This document shows positions 1-6,586 of a stretch of 10,095 nucleotides of DNA, one piece after another (within the stretch, counting starts at the first letter, position 1; every line of letters starts with the position of its first letter). Both the position numbers and the translations under genes were made by a program. The stretch comes from Rhodobacterales bacterium (GTDB lineage: Bacteria > Pseudomonadota > Alphaproteobacteria > Rhodobacterales > Rhodobacteraceae). The stretch is taken from the NCBI GenBank assembly GCA_013298675.1, contig JAAFIJ010000074.1, positions 1 through 10,095 of the forward strand, read 5' to 3'. The notes under the pieces were generated by a model. That model ran no database searches. It was not told the origin of the DNA and saw only the letters and a list, made by a program, of their open reading frames with translations.

Positions 1-975
1 GGGCCTAATTTCACCAAAATCCCGGTGAATGCGCCCAAAGGTTGCCCGGTCAGCAATTACCAGCAGGATGGCCATATGCAGACCGCCCACCGCAAGGGCC
101 GGGTGAATTATGAACCCAACGGCTGGGGGGAAGGCCCGCGCGCGCATCCGCTGGAGGGATACGTCAGCTACCGCGCGCCAGTGACCGGCGAAAAGGCCCG
201 GCTGCGCCCACAAAGCTTTGCTGACCATTACAGCCAGCCGAGGCAGTTCTACATCAGCCAGACCGTCAGCGAGCAAGGCCACATCGCGTCCGCCTTGATC
301 TTCGAACTTTCCAAATGCGCCGAGCCCGGGATCAGATCCCGAATTGTCTCGCATCTGTGCAACATCGACCAGATGCTGGCAGAGACGGTTGCGGGTCAGC
401 TTGGCATCACGCCGATGCCAGCCCCGGCGCCAGCCGCGGCGCCCACAAGGATGGACCTCGCGCCCTCAGCCGCGCTCAGCATTGCGGCCAATCCGCCGGA
501 CAGCTTTCATGGCCGGGTCCTTGGCATCATGGTCAGCGATGGCTTTGACGGCAAACTGTTGGCAGACCTGCGCAAGGCAGTTGCCGAGGCCAAGGGTCTT
601 GTCACACTGATCGGCCCAAGGATCGGTGGCGTCTGGTGCAGCAAGCATAATCTGCACCCCGTCGATGAGCGTATCGGTAGCGCGCCCTCGGTTCTGTTTG
701 ACGCGATCGCGATCATCCCCGGTGGCGACAGCCTGACCCTGACCCCCGCCGCCCGCAGCTTTGTTACCGACGCGTTCCAGCATTGCAAATACATCGGCTG
801 GGCAGAAACTGCCAAAGTCATGCTGGACGAACTGGGGCTGATCCGAGAGGCCAAGGACCCCGCCAACCGCGATCCGGCACTCTGCGCGCTGACGGACACC
901 ACCTCTTCCGAGGCGTTCGTCATCGCGTGCAAAGCCCTGCGCTATTGGCCACGTGAAGCCTTGTTCAAGCCGTGA
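1..975 (+). CDS. katE: Large-subunit (KatE/HPII-type) catalase, C-terminal part; 5' end outside window
   Basis: Haem catalase that dismutates hydrogen peroxide to water and oxygen in the cytoplasm. The frame is open from base 1 to the TGA at 973-975, giving 324 residues. The first residues, GPNFTKIPVNAPK, match the catalase segment just after the haem-ligand tyrosine, so the catalytic core and true start lie upstream. Further core landmarks are NYQQDGHMQ, NYEPN and FELSKC (the last near residue 105). An Ala/Pro-rich linker (about residues 136-165) leads into a DJ-1/PfpI-like domain (about 168-320), the extra C-terminal domain that separates large-subunit KatE enzymes from small-subunit catalases. 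The elbow where DJ-1 enzymes carry a cysteine reads IIPGGDS here, so this domain is probably structural, as in HPII. The GTG at 25 is internal and not a start. The stop overlaps the start of the next gene. Family assignment is firm. Confidence 0.95.
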   Translation, partial: GPNFTKIPVNAPKGCPVSNYQQDGHMQTAHRKGRVNYEPNGWGEGPRAHPLEGYVSYRAPVTGEKARLRPQSFADHYSQPRQFYISQTVSEQGHIASALIFELSKCAEPGIRSRIVSHLCNIDQMLAETVAGQLGITPMPAPAPAAAPTRMDLAPSAALSIAANPPDSFHGRVLGIMVSDGFDGKLLADLRKAVAEAKGLVTLIGPRIGGVWCSKHNLHPVDERIGSAPSVLFDAIAIIPGGDSLTLTPAARSFVTDAFQHCKYIGWAETAKVMLDELGLIREAKDPANRDPALCALTDTTSSEAFVIACKALRYWPREALFKP

Positions 976-2096
976 CTGACCCAGACATAACCGCACAGGC
1001 CGCCCCAGCGCCCACAGAGCAGCCGGATCTGACCGCGATCAGGCGGACACTGGGCCTGATCCTGCTGGTCTTGCTGACCATCGGATTTTATTTTGCCAAA
1101 GAGGTGATCCTGCCGCTTTTGATGGGAACTTTGCTCGCGTTGACGCTCAGCCCCACTGTGCGGTCTTTCCAAAGACATGGGCTGGCACCAGCGGTCACGG
1201 CAACAGCACTGGTCCTGGCTTTCGCCCTGATCGTTGGCGCATCATTGCTTTTGGTCAGCGGCCCCGTATCAGGTTGGATCAATGACGCGCCGCAGTTGAA
1301 GGCGCAACTCAGCCAAAAGCTGCAAGCGCTGACTTCTTCAGTCGAAGTTGTGAAACAGGCATCGGACCAGGTTGACCAGATAACCTCGGGAACCGCTGAT
1401 CCCGCCGTTCAGAAAGTGGCGGTGCAATCGCCGGGGCTTTTGACCGTCGCCGTGGGCAATCTGGTTTCAATTCTTGCCACGACGCTTGTGACCTTAGTGC
1501 TCGCCTTGTTTCTACTGGCGTCCGGTGACCTGTTCTATGTCAAGTTGATCGACGCCTTTCCCCGTTTTGGCGACAAGAAGCGTGCCCTGAGGATCGTCTA
1601 CGGGATCGAACGCAATGTCTCACGCTATGTTCTCTTGGTGACGATAATCAACGCCATACTTGGCGTTGTGATCGGCGCAGGCATGTGGCTGATCGGCATG
1701 CCGCAGCCCTTCGTCTGGGCGCTGCTGGCGTTCTTTGTAAACTTTCTGCCCTATATTGGACCGCTGTTCGGCGCAGGTCTTGCAGCGGCGGTTGCCATTG
1801 TCAGCTTTGACCATCTTGGGCACGCAGCACTCGCGCCTGCAATTTATCTTGCCGCAGCATCGGTCGAAGGACAGTTCATCACACCAGTTGTTCTGGGACG
1901 CAATCTGGAGCTGAATACGGTTTCTGTCTTTGTGACCGTGGTTTTCTGGGGCTGGCTTTGGGGCATTGCCGGGGGCTTAATGGCCGTGCCATTTCTCGTC
2001 TGCCTCAAGGTCATCTGCGACAATGTTTCGTCACTCGGCACGCTTGGCAGCTTTCTTGGGGAAATATCTGCAGTCCCCGAAACAGGCGATCCATGA
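972..2096 (+). CDS. AI-2E/PerM (YdiK-like) family inner-membrane transporter
   Basis: A 374-residue polytopic membrane protein of the AI-2E transporter superfamily. Members have been linked to autoinducer-2 export, Na+/H+ antiport or unknown substrates, so the substrate is undetermined. Hydrophobic segments lie at about residues 26-42, 45-60, 75-97, 157-184, 219-243, 246-275, 284-297 and 313-346. Between the third and fourth is a polar, coiled-coil-prone stretch (105-150), as usual in the family. The conserved second half contains FFVNFLPYIGPLFG (254-267) and EGQFITPVVLGRNLELN (299-315), the strongest family markers. The GTG start at 972 shares the bases GTGA with the catalase stop, and no other in-frame start occurs before residue 51, which would remove the first two membrane segments. 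No strong Shine-Dalgarno is visible, so translation is probably coupled to the catalase. Family is certain; physiological role is not. Confidence 0.92.
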   Translation: MTDPDITAQAAPAPTEQPDLTAIRRTLGLILLVLLTIGFYFAKEVILPLLMGTLLALTLSPTVRSFQRHGLAPAVTATALVLAFALIVGASLLLVSGPVSGWINDAPQLKAQLSQKLQALTSSVEVVKQASDQVDQITSGTADPAVQKVAVQSPGLLTVAVGNLVSILATTLVTLVLALFLLASGDLFYVKLIDAFPRFGDKKRALRIVYGIERNVSRYVLLVTIINAILGVVIGAGMWLIGMPQPFVWALLAFFVNFLPYIGPLFGAGLAAAVAIVSFDHLGHAALAPAIYLAAASVEGQFITPVVLGRNLELNTVSVFVTVVFWGWLWGIAGGLMAVPFLVCLKVICDNVSSLGTLGSFLGEISAVPETGDP

Positions 2097-2386
2097 AGTG
2101 GCAAACTGTCCACAAAGGTCAGCCGCTGTTTCCACAAACCGGAGCCTCGCATCCCAAAGCAAGGCATCCCGCACCCCCCGAACACTGCCGCATGCGCCGG
2201 TATAAGAGGGCAACTTGGTTTAAGCAGGACCGGTTTGGGGTCATCTTTGTCGCCGTAGCACCAGGCATCGCGCCCGCGGTCGGCAGCGTTGACGACAGTT
2301 ACGACTCGAACCCACCGGAAACATTCCGCCAGCCGAAGCCTAACGGCTTCCCGAACCAGCCGGTTTCTTTTTTGCTACGGTGAAAG
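2097..2386. other. Non-coding gap between convergent genes
   Basis: 290 bases separate the + strand AI-2E gene from the - strand regulator. Short open frames cross it, but none resembles a known protein or carries a convincing ribosome binding site. The only structure I see is the hairpin and T-run near its right edge, listed separately. Confidence 0.6.
2335..2373 (+). terminator. Possible, non-canonical transcription terminator
   Basis: A perfect 6-bp stem with a 4-base loop (GAAGCC TAAC GGCTTC, 2335-2350) is followed by a second, 4-bp hairpin (AACC AGCC GGTT, 2354-2365). A T-rich run TTCTTTTTT ends at 2373. The strong stem sits 13 bases before the T-run and the adjacent stem is short, so this is weaker than a textbook intrinsic terminator. 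Its position, where the + strand catalase/AI-2E transcript meets the end of the leftward regulator, supports termination. On the - strand there is no U-tract after the hairpin. Confidence 0.3.
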
Positions 2387-3190
2387 CTAGAACTTCAACT
2401 CTAGGACACTTGGGCCGTGATCACCGGTGGCAAGACTTCGGATGTATTCCGCCAGATCTGGCGCATCGGGGCTGACAAGACCGCATGCACGCAACGCCGC
2501 GCGGGCATCGATTTGGCGGCCTAAGTGGTGCCAAACAGTCCGGGTCGCACTAACCTCATGCGAACCTTCTGGAGAGATCCCCAGCACCAGCCCGGGCAGG
2601 AACCTTGGCATATGGTCTGAAGCGATCAGGATTGTCGTCCAAAGGCTTCGGCCCCGACCCAGTTCGCGTTCGTGAATGATGATGCGGTCATGGGCCTCCA
2701 GCACGACCCCGCCGTAACGCAGTGTTGATGGCAGGGCCAGTTCCTGCGGGGAATGCCGTTCGATGGTTTTCGAGACCCAAGCGCCGTCAATCTGCCCGAT
2801 CCAGCTAAGTGTCCGTAGGATGTACCGACGGGCTGGATCCGGGCAGGCATAGACATGGTAGAACCCCGCGTGCCGCGCGAGAAGCTGGTCTGTCCCTTGG
2901 CCTCGGTCAAGCAGAGCTGCCATTTGCGTGTCAGCGCGGCTTGGTTTCAGGCCCAGTCGCGGCGGTCGAAGTCGGACCAGATCGGCAAAAGTGCGCGGAT
3001 CAAGCAGAATTTCGGCCTCGTCCACGCCAAAGAAATCACAAATCCGGCGCAGCGTTGCCAGCGAAGGCTGCGTCTTGCCGGTCAGATAGCGGTCAAACTG
3101 TTGGCGGTTCAGACCAAGCCTACGGCAGATGTCCGAGATCGAATGGCCATAGCTGCCAAGCATGCGTAGATTTTGGGCAAGATTAGTCAT
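2387..3190 (-). CDS. XRE-type helix-turn-helix transcriptional regulator with uncharacterised C-terminal domain
   Basis: A 267-residue DNA-binding regulator. The N-terminal XRE/Cro-type domain covers about residues 1-65, with the helix-turn-helix at about 18-39 (SDICRRLGLNRQQFDRYL), followed by the TGKTQPSLATL stretch and the DFFGVDEAEIL end typical of the fold. After a basic Arg/Pro linker (72-85), about 180 residues form a predicted mostly beta domain (GFYHVYACPDP, YILRTLSWI, GGVVLEAHDRIIIHE, PGLVLGISPEGSH). I cannot assign it to a named family; it is probably the effector-sensing or oligomerisation part. It is transcribed divergently from the importer/amidase operon, a common layout for a local regulator. 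The ATG at 3188-3190 is chosen because the XRE fold begins almost at once and an inverted repeat lies just upstream. No Shine-Dalgarno precedes it. Repressor or activator cannot be decided from sequence. Confidence 0.88.
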   Translation of the reverse strand: MTNLAQNLRMLGSYGHSISDICRRLGLNRQQFDRYLTGKTQPSLATLRRICDFFGVDEAEILLDPRTFADLVRLRPPRLGLKPSRADTQMAALLDRGQGTDQLLARHAGFYHVYACPDPARRYILRTLSWIGQIDGAWVSKTIERHSPQELALPSTLRYGGVVLEAHDRIIIHERELGRGRSLWTTILIASDHMPRFLPGLVLGISPEGSHEVSATRTVWHHLGRQIDARAALRACGLVSPDAPDLAEYIRSLATGDHGPSVLELKF

Positions 3191-3224
3191 GCGCTAGTTT
3201 ACACTAACTAGCTGCATCTAGCGC
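3191..3224. promoter_or_regulatory. Candidate operator: nested CTAG-centred inverted repeats
   Basis: Two overlapping inverted repeats lie immediately upstream of the regulator start. The inner one is CTAGTT (3194-3199), a 6-base spacer, then AACTAG (3206-3211). The outer one is GCGCTAG (3191-3197), a 20-base spacer, then CTAGCGC (3218-3224). Perfect dyads of this size next to a divergent XRE gene are what a dimeric regulator would bind. The inner repeat also overlaps the possible -10 element of the regulator gene, which would suit autoregulation. Binding is inferred and not shown. Confidence 0.55.
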
Positions 3225-3226
3225 AA
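3198..3226 (-). promoter_or_regulatory. Possible promoter of the regulator gene, giving a leaderless mRNA
   Basis: Read on the - strand, TTGCGC (3226-3221) and TGTAAA (3203-3198) are 17 bases apart, resembling sigma-70 -35 and -10 boxes. Only seven bases separate the -10 from the regulator's ATG, so transcription would begin at or just before the start codon. This fits the absence of a Shine-Dalgarno. The boxes match consensus only moderately. Confidence 0.3.
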
Positions 3227-3246
3227 GAGGAATCTGATGATGCCGC

Positions 3247-3274
3247 TTTCCAAGTGACCAACCTTGTCTAGACT
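3247..3274 (+). promoter_or_regulatory. Possible promoter of the importer/amidase operon
   Basis: TTTCCA (3247-3252) and TAGACT (3269-3274), 16 bases apart, each match four of six sigma-70 consensus positions. A start near 3281 would leave a short leader holding the ribosome binding site. Weak by sequence, but the operon's promoter must lie in this 112-base interval if it is not read through from upstream, and the gene to the left points the other way. Confidence 0.25.
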
Positions 3275-3290
3275 GACGCAAATTCAACCG

Positions 3291-3296
3291 AAGGAG
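3291..3296 (+). promoter_or_regulatory. Ribosome binding site of the solute-binding protein gene
   Basis: AAGGAG lies six bases before the ATG at 3303. It decides the start: an in-frame TTG at 3264 would add 13 residues ahead of the signal peptide and has no such site. Confidence 0.8.
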
Positions 3297-3302
3297 TGCC
3301 CC

Positions 3303-4802
3303 ATGATCGCCAAACTGAGCGCCCTCGTCCTTTGCCTTGCCTTGCCAGTCCATGCCGAGACGCTGCGGATCGCCATCCCTTCGGATCCTGCCTATGTCGA
3401 TCCGGCCTATTTCGGTTCAACCTCGGAATTCTACCTGATCGACAATCTCTATCCACGGCTTGCCAAATACGCGCCGGGCGACGCTTGGAAATGGGAACTC
3501 GACGCAGCGAAATCGGTCGATCTGTCCGATCCGCAGAACATCAAGTTCGAACTGAAACCCGGGCTAATCTGGTCGGGCGGCTTTGGCGAACTGACCGCCG
3601 AGGATGTGAAATACTCCTACGAACGGCATCTGAACCCTGACCTCGGGTCGGGGATCATTGCCGAGTTCAAGCTGCTCGACAATGTGGAAGTGACCGGGAA
3701 ATACACCGGCATTATCCATCTAAAGGCGCCGTCAGCCTCGTTCTGGACGGCGACAATGGTTTTTACCACCGGAGCGATCATCTCGAAAGCAGCAGCGGAA
3801 GCGGCGGGCGGCTATTTTGAAGCGGTGCCCACGGCCACGATCGGGCCCTACAAGATGAAAAGCTTTGAACCCGGCATGAAGATCGTTCTTGACCGCGATC
3901 AAGGCTGGACAGGCACCCCTGGCGCCTTCGACGAGATCGAGTTGATCCCGATTGCCGACGACAATGGCGCGACCATCGCCTTTGAGGCGGGAGAGTTGGA
4001 TTTCACCACGCTGAACGCGCTGGATTTCGACATGCTGTCGACCAATCCGCCCAAGGGTGGCGTCGTGAAACTTGCCCAATCAGTCGATCCGTTCTGGCTG
4101 GGCATCACCGAAACCGCCCCAGCCTTGCAAGACATTCGGGTGCGGCAAGCGATCCAGCTTGCGGTCGATGTGCCCGCGATCCTGTCGGCCAAGTCTAACG
4201 GCAAGGCGGTGCAGGCCACGGGTCTTGCCGCGCCGGGCACACTTGGCGCCCGCACCACCCCGCCGATGGCTCGCGACCTTGAACGCGCCAAGGCGTTGAT
4301 CGCCGAAGCGGGGGCCGAGGGCACGACCGTCCGGTTGGATTTCGTCAGCACGGCGTCGGACGGCTCGAACGCCACGGCACAGATCATCCAGGCAAATCTC
4401 GCTGAGATCGGGCTGGTCGTCGAGTTGAACGGCCAAGACGAGGGCACCTTTTGGTCGATTGACTCGATCCGGGGTACCGATCCGCAACTGCATTTGAAAA
4501 GCTGGTTCGGCAACCCGGATGCGCTTTACATCATGCAATATTTCACCCGCGAGCAGATCAAGTCCTGGAACTGGGAGGCCTTGCAGAACGACGAATACGA
4601 GGCGCTGGTCGACCAGGCACGCACCACGATCGACGAGGGTGCACGGAGCAATATCTACCAGCGCATGCAAGAGATCATGGAGGCTTCGGGCGATTTCCTG
4701 TTCATCTCGCATGAGGCCTACACGGTGCTGTCTCGCGACACGATGGAGGCGGCCTATCTGCCGGACGGACGGCCGGTCTTTGCCGTGTTCAGGCTCAAAT
4801 AA
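3303..4802 (+). CDS. ABC transporter periplasmic substrate-binding protein, family 5 (peptide/nickel/Dpp-Opp type)
   Basis: A 499-residue extracytoplasmic receptor that would deliver ligand to the two downstream permeases. Residues 1-18 form a short Sec signal peptide: Lys at 4, a hydrophobic core SALVLCLALP, and cleavage expected after VHA before ETLRIA. There is no lipobox, so the mature protein should be soluble in the periplasm. The family-5 landmarks are an early strand LRIAIPSDPAYVDPAY (21-36), DNLYPRLAKY (47-56), and the signature segment KFELKPGLIWSGG followed by LTAEDVKYSYERHL (81-110). The 500-residue length is normal for this family. Members bind di/oligopeptides, nickel, opines, glycosides or other solutes, so no substrate should be assigned. 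The gene is first in the operon, has the best ribosome binding site of the cluster, and ends three bases before the first permease. Confidence 0.93.
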   Translation: MIAKLSALVLCLALPVHAETLRIAIPSDPAYVDPAYFGSTSEFYLIDNLYPRLAKYAPGDAWKWELDAAKSVDLSDPQNIKFELKPGLIWSGGFGELTAEDVKYSYERHLNPDLGSGIIAEFKLLDNVEVTGKYTGIIHLKAPSASFWTATMVFTTGAIISKAAAEAAGGYFEAVPTATIGPYKMKSFEPGMKIVLDRDQGWTGTPGAFDEIELIPIADDNGATIAFEAGELDFTTLNALDFDMLSTNPPKGGVVKLAQSVDPFWLGITETAPALQDIRVRQAIQLAVDVPAILSAKSNGKAVQATGLAAPGTLGARTTPPMARDLERAKALIAEAGAEGTTVRLDFVSTASDGSNATAQIIQANLAEIGLVVELNGQDEGTFWSIDSIRGTDPQLHLKSWFGNPDALYIMQYFTREQIKSWNWEALQNDEYEALVDQARTTIDEGARSNIYQRMQEIMEASGDFLFISHEAYTVLSRDTMEAAYLPDGRPVFAVFRLK

Positions 4803-4805
4803 TCG

Positions 4806-5747
4806 ATGCTCACTTTCATTTTGCGGCGGATCGCGCTGGGGTTCCTTGTCCTGACACTTGCCACGGCCTTGCTTTATATTCTTGTGCAACTGGCGCCGGG
4901 CGATCCGGCCTCGGCCATGCTCGGGCCCCGCGCCTCGCCAAAGATCAAGGCCGAGTTCCGCGAGAAACTGGGGCTCGACCGGCCGATGCCAGTGCAGATC
5001 GTGAACTACCTGATTGCGGTCGGGCAAGGCGATCTGGGGACCGATCTCAAAACCAAGAGACCGGTAGTGGAGACCATCGCTGCGCATGCCCCGCATACGA
5101 TCGCGCTTGTGGGGGCGGCCCTGCTGCTGGCCGCCGGGCTTGGTATTCCACTTGGTGCCGCGGCGGCGGTCCGGCGGAACGGCTGGTTCGACCGCGCGCT
5201 TGGAGTGGCCTCGGTCAGTCTGATCTCGATTCCGCCGGTGGTGATTGCGATCTACGGGATGCTGTTCTTTTCGGCGCATCTGGGCTGGCTTCCCGCCATC
5301 GGCGCAGGTGAGGGATTTTGGGACAACCTACGCCACCTGCTGCTGCCCGCCTTTGCCGTGGGAATCGGCTGGGTGGGTTACATCGCCCGCCTTGTCCGCG
5401 CCTCGATGATCGAGGTTCTGGGGGCTAATTACATCCGGAACGCCCGCTCCTTCGGCCTGCCATCGCGGATGGTGACCTATCGCTATGCTCTGCGCGCAGC
5501 CATCGCCCCGACAATCGCGGTGCTGGGCGTGGGCGTGGGCTATATGCTGGGTACAGCCGCCTTTGCCGAGATCGTCTTTGCCCGCCCCGGCATCGGTAAG
5601 ATGATGTATGACGCGGTGACCTTGCGAAACTACCCATTGACGCTTGGAGCGGTCCTTTGCGCCACGGCGCTCATGGTTGCGGCCACCACGGTTGCCGATA
5701 TCCTGAACGCAGCCCTTGACCCACGCTTCAAGGACGGTCGGGAATGA
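4806..5747 (+). CDS. ABC transporter permease, DppB/OppB-type
   Basis: A 313-residue inner-membrane permease, the first of the pair forming the translocation channel. The N-terminus MLTFILRRIALGFLVL opens into the first membrane helix (about 8-30) and is followed by QLAPGDPA, the classic DppB/OppB start. KLGLDRPMPVQ (54-64) and a periplasmic region with GDLGTDLKTKRPV (75-87) follow. Further membrane segments lie at about 98-121, 130-156, 177-200, 235-255 and 279-302. The cytoplasmic coupling loop (about 208-236), with YIRNARSFGLPS then ALRAAIAPT, is where the ATPase docks. ARPGIGKMMYDAV (259-271) is another family marker. The start lies three bases after the previous stop with little Shine-Dalgarno, implying coupling, and the end overlaps the next gene by four bases (ATGA). 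Confidence 0.94.
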   Translation: MLTFILRRIALGFLVLTLATALLYILVQLAPGDPASAMLGPRASPKIKAEFREKLGLDRPMPVQIVNYLIAVGQGDLGTDLKTKRPVVETIAAHAPHTIALVGAALLLAAGLGIPLGAAAAVRRNGWFDRALGVASVSLISIPPVVIAIYGMLFFSAHLGWLPAIGAGEGFWDNLRHLLLPAFAVGIGWVGYIARLVRASMIEVLGANYIRNARSFGLPSRMVTYRYALRAAIAPTIAVLGVGVGYMLGTAAFAEIVFARPGIGKMMYDAVTLRNYPLTLGAVLCATALMVAATTVADILNAALDPRFKDGRE

Positions 5748-6586
5748 GCGGCACTATCGGCCTCCGTATGCTGTTGCGCGACCCGATGGGGCTTTTCGGG
5801 CTGGTGCTGGCCACGCTCCTTATCCTCTCGGCCGTGTTCGCGCCGCTTTTGGCAAGCCACGACCCCGCGGCAATCGACGTGGCCGCCAAGCTGCAACCCC
5901 CTTCCGCCGCGCACTGGCTCGGCACCGACGAGATCGGCCGTGACACTTGGTCCCGCGTGCTTTACGGCGGGCGGGTCGCCCTTGCCGTGGCGCTGTCGGC
6001 GACCGTTCTTTCGGTGTTTTTCGGCGGGCTTTTGGGGCTGATCGCGGCATTGGGACCGCGCTGGCTCGACCATCTTCTGGTGCTCAGCTTTGACACGGTT
6101 CGGTCCTACCCTGTGATTATCCTTGCCCTCGCCATCGGGCCGATCTTCGGCGGCGGGATAGTGGTGCTGTTGGGACTTCTGGTCGCAACCTCGATCCCCT
6201 ACTACGCCCGCGTCATGCGCTCGTCGGTGATAGCACAAGCCTCCGCCGATTATGTCGAGGCCCTGCGCGCCATGGGCATGGGCCGCATACGCATCGCGCT
6301 TCGCCACATCTTGCCCAATGTCATCGGCCCGATCCTGATCCTCGCTTCGATGGACATCCCGGCCTTCATCATGGCCGAAGCAGGGATTTCGTTTCTGGGC
6401 GTGGGCGTCAAGGCACCCGCGACGAGTTGGGGGATGATCTTGGATCAGGGTTTCCGTTACATCGGTCACACGCCCTGGCTCGTCATTGCCGGGGGCCTGC
6501 CGCTGATCCTCGCGACGCTTGGTTTCACCTTCCTTGGCGAAGCGCTGCGCGACGCGTTCGACCCGCGATTGAAGCGGAGGGGATGA
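5744..6586 (+). CDS. ABC transporter permease, DppC/OppC-type
   Basis: A 280-residue second channel subunit of the importer. It has the DppC/OppC pattern: a first helix at about 17-37 ending in FAPLLASHDP, then the periplasmic motif HWLGTDEIGRDTWSRVLYGG (57-76), nearly invariant in this subfamily. Membrane segments follow at about 78-104, 112-133, 136-156, 192-212 and 246-265. The coupling loop with DYVEALRAMGMGR then RHILPNV (169-193) contacts the ATPase, and EAGISFLGVGVKAP followed by TSWG (212-230) is a late family motif. The C-terminus RDAFDPRLKRRG is typical. The start is the ATG overlapping the previous stop, with AAGGA (5730-5734) nine bases upstream. The stop overlaps the ATPase start. 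No unusual residues were noticed. Confidence 0.94.
   Translation: MSGTIGLRMLLRDPMGLFGLVLATLLILSAVFAPLLASHDPAAIDVAAKLQPPSAAHWLGTDEIGRDTWSRVLYGGRVALAVALSATVLSVFFGGLLGLIAALGPRWLDHLLVLSFDTVRSYPVIILALAIGPIFGGGIVVLLGLLVATSIPYYARVMRSSVIAQASADYVEALRAMGMGRIRIALRHILPNVIGPILILASMDIPAFIMAEAGISFLGVGVKAPATSWGMILDQGFRYIGHTPWLVIAGGLPLILATLGFTFLGEALRDAFDPRLKRRG

Noticed and set aside
2302..2313. GGGTTCGAGTCG on the - strand resembles a tRNA T-loop.
   Set aside because: The flanking bases do not form the T-stem and no acceptor, D or anticodon arms can be built around it.
1958..2383. Open frame of 141 codons running from the AI-2E gene into the gap.
   Set aside because: Nearly one third overlaps the confident AI-2E gene in another frame, and the remainder shows no domain, ribosome site or codon pattern of a gene.
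4080..5279. Long antisense open frame of about 400 codons on the - strand across the binding-protein and permease genes.
   Set aside because: It opposes two well-supported genes, its translation is low-complexity Arg/Gly/Gln/His-rich with no recognisable domain, and high-GC coding DNA commonly gives such shadow frames.
6427..6585. Upstream extension of the ATPase frame by 53 codons.
   Set aside because: It lies wholly within the preceding permease gene, its translation is unlike an ATPase N-terminus, and GGAGG is placed correctly for the start at 6586.
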